From NCBI GenBank assembly GCA_014376435.1, contig JACMRL010000035.1, forward strand, positions 1 through 64,000: a stretch of 64,000 bases of DNA. The letters run 5' to 3'. This DNA is from Bdellovibrio sp. (GTDB taxonomy: Bacteria > Bdellovibrionota > Bdellovibrionia > Bdellovibrionales > Bdellovibrionaceae). The notes beneath the pieces are model-generated. The model was not told where the DNA came from and made no database searches. It saw only the letters and a list, made by a program, of their open reading frames with translations. Both the position numbers and the translations under genes were made by a program. How positions within the stretch are numbered: the stretch's first letter is position 1; every line of letters starts with the position of its first letter. Below are positions 63,284 to 64,000 of this stretch, in pieces.

Positions 63284-64000
63284 ATGAGCAAAACAAGAGA
63301 TCAGTATTTACAAAACGATTGGACGCAATATCCTGAAATGCCGCGCGGAGCCTTGAGATGGGGCCGTGTCGAGCAAACTCGACTGGGTGTACAAAATCTG
63401 ACGGAGTGGAAATTTAAAGATCACCAGACAACAAAGGCCGGCGATGTTTTAATCGACGGCGACTTGGTGGCGATTATGGGTGGTAGCCAGCTGATTTTGT
63501 TAGCTCCGAATCTAACCTCTCGGGGGGTACGTAGTGAGGCTTGGCCCGAGCAAAAAAAATGGTTCGAATTTTTAACGAATTTAAGAAAATTTTTTGGTGA
63601 AAAGCGTTTTCAAGAAGTAAAAACTCCAACACTTGTAACCTGCCCAGGCACCGAGCCTAGCCTAGATGTATTTGAAACAATGTGTGAAATTGGTTCTGCT
63701 AAGCAAAAGTTTTACTTGCCCACTTCGCCTGAGTTAAATCTTAAAAAGATTTTAGTTGAAGGCGCCGAAAGAATTTTTGAAATTGCGGCCGTGTTTAGGA
63801 ATGGTGAAAAAACCGAAAGACACGAGCCTGAATTTACCATGCTAGAATGGTATCGTGCATTCGCTAATTTATCGGCAATCAAGATGGACATAATTGAATT
63901 AATCGAACAAATGGCCGATCAAATGAAAGTTGACCGACCCTTAGAGGTTCTTACTTTCACCATGCCCGATTTATTTAAAAAATACTGTAACTTTGATTTT
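63284..64000 (+). CDS. epmA: EpmA/GenX-like lysyl-tRNA-synthetase paralogue, 3' end outside window
   Basis: 239 residues are visible, open to the window edge. From about residue 88 it matches the class II core of EpmA: KTPTLVTCPGTEPSLDVFET, YLPTSPELNLKKILVEG, and motif 2 FRNGEKTERHEPEFTMLEWY. E. coli EpmA attaches beta-lysine to EF-P and starts its core almost at once; here ~87 extra N-terminal residues (with LGVQNLTEWKF and GDLVAIMGGSQLILLAPN) look like a small beta domain. The partner aminomutase may be the KamA at 5357. ATG 63284 lacks a strong ribosome site. Confidence 0.88.
   Translation, partial: MSKTRDQYLQNDWTQYPEMPRGALRWGRVEQTRLGVQNLTEWKFKDHQTTKAGDVLIDGDLVAIMGGSQLILLAPNLTSRGVRSEAWPEQKKWFEFLTNLRKFFGEKRFQEVKTPTLVTCPGTEPSLDVFETMCEIGSAKQKFYLPTSPELNLKKILVEGAERIFEIAAVFRNGEKTERHEPEFTMLEWYRAFANLSAIKMDIIELIEQMADQMKVDRPLEVLTFTMPDLFKKYCNFDF

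Overview
The window looks like a piece of a Bdellovibrionota chromosome (Bdellovibrio/Pseudobdellovibrio-like). This is inferred from gene content: a complete single-operon flagellar export and regulatory block ending in fliA, Flp/Tad pilus genes, DUF3015 and DUF4105 secreted proteins, large low-complexity secreted proteins, and many stop/start overlaps. Base composition is A+T-leaning by eye (about 40% G+C, not computed). No insertion sequence, integrase, restriction system or CRISPR array was seen, so this is mainly core genome with lineage-specific surface genes.

Layout. 1-5016 is the 3' part of a giant repeat-rich fibre/adhesin gene. 5357-12228 holds a lysine 2,3-aminomutase, a small outer-membrane protein, the PcrA/UvrD helicase, a lipoprotein with a zinc-protease signature paired with a beta-barrel protein, and a SPOR protein. 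12311-13141 is suhB. 13388-24043 is the flagellar operon fliL-M-N-O-P-Q-R-flhB-flhA-flhF-flhG-fliA. A short lipoprotein and an RpoH-like sigma factor with a long N-terminal extension follow on the other strand, then a small PHA-granule-region-like gene and aspS.

27812-38255 carries Flp/Tad pilus genes on the minus strand in two blocks: a histone-tail-like protein, Flp pilin, TadE-like and TadG-like proteins, a CpaB-like protein and an unknown protein; then a receiver/histidine kinase, the CpaC secretin and the CpaF ATPase. The blocks are separated by two plus-strand genes, a Gly/Gln-rich secreted protein and a trimmed amidohydrolase. The pilin start codon lies directly behind a hairpin that hides its ribosome binding site.

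38388-48318 contains folD, a Rieske oxygenase, an RlmI-type methyltransferase, a coiled-coil protein, a small polysaccharide group (SLBB protein, O-antigen-ligase-like protein, MFS_2 carrier), a fluoride-type CLC homologue, a decayed membrane gene and a stand-alone receiver. 48320-52030 has DUF4105 and DUF3015 secreted proteins, an outer-membrane barrel protein and a possible 36-residue peptide. Two tRNA-Leu genes (CAG and UAG anticodons) follow.

52729-59875 holds the glycine cleavage system (gcvH, gcvT, gcvP), interrupted by an Rsm22-type methyltransferase, a GT9 glycosyltransferase and the remnant of an NHL-repeat gene. A second Lys/Ala-rich basic protein, the TldD/TldE protease pair and the 5' part of an EpmA/GenX homologue close the window. 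Some start codons were moved from the longest open frame where a ribosome binding site or lipoprotein signal decides the matter. All family assignments come from motifs read by eye, not from database searches.
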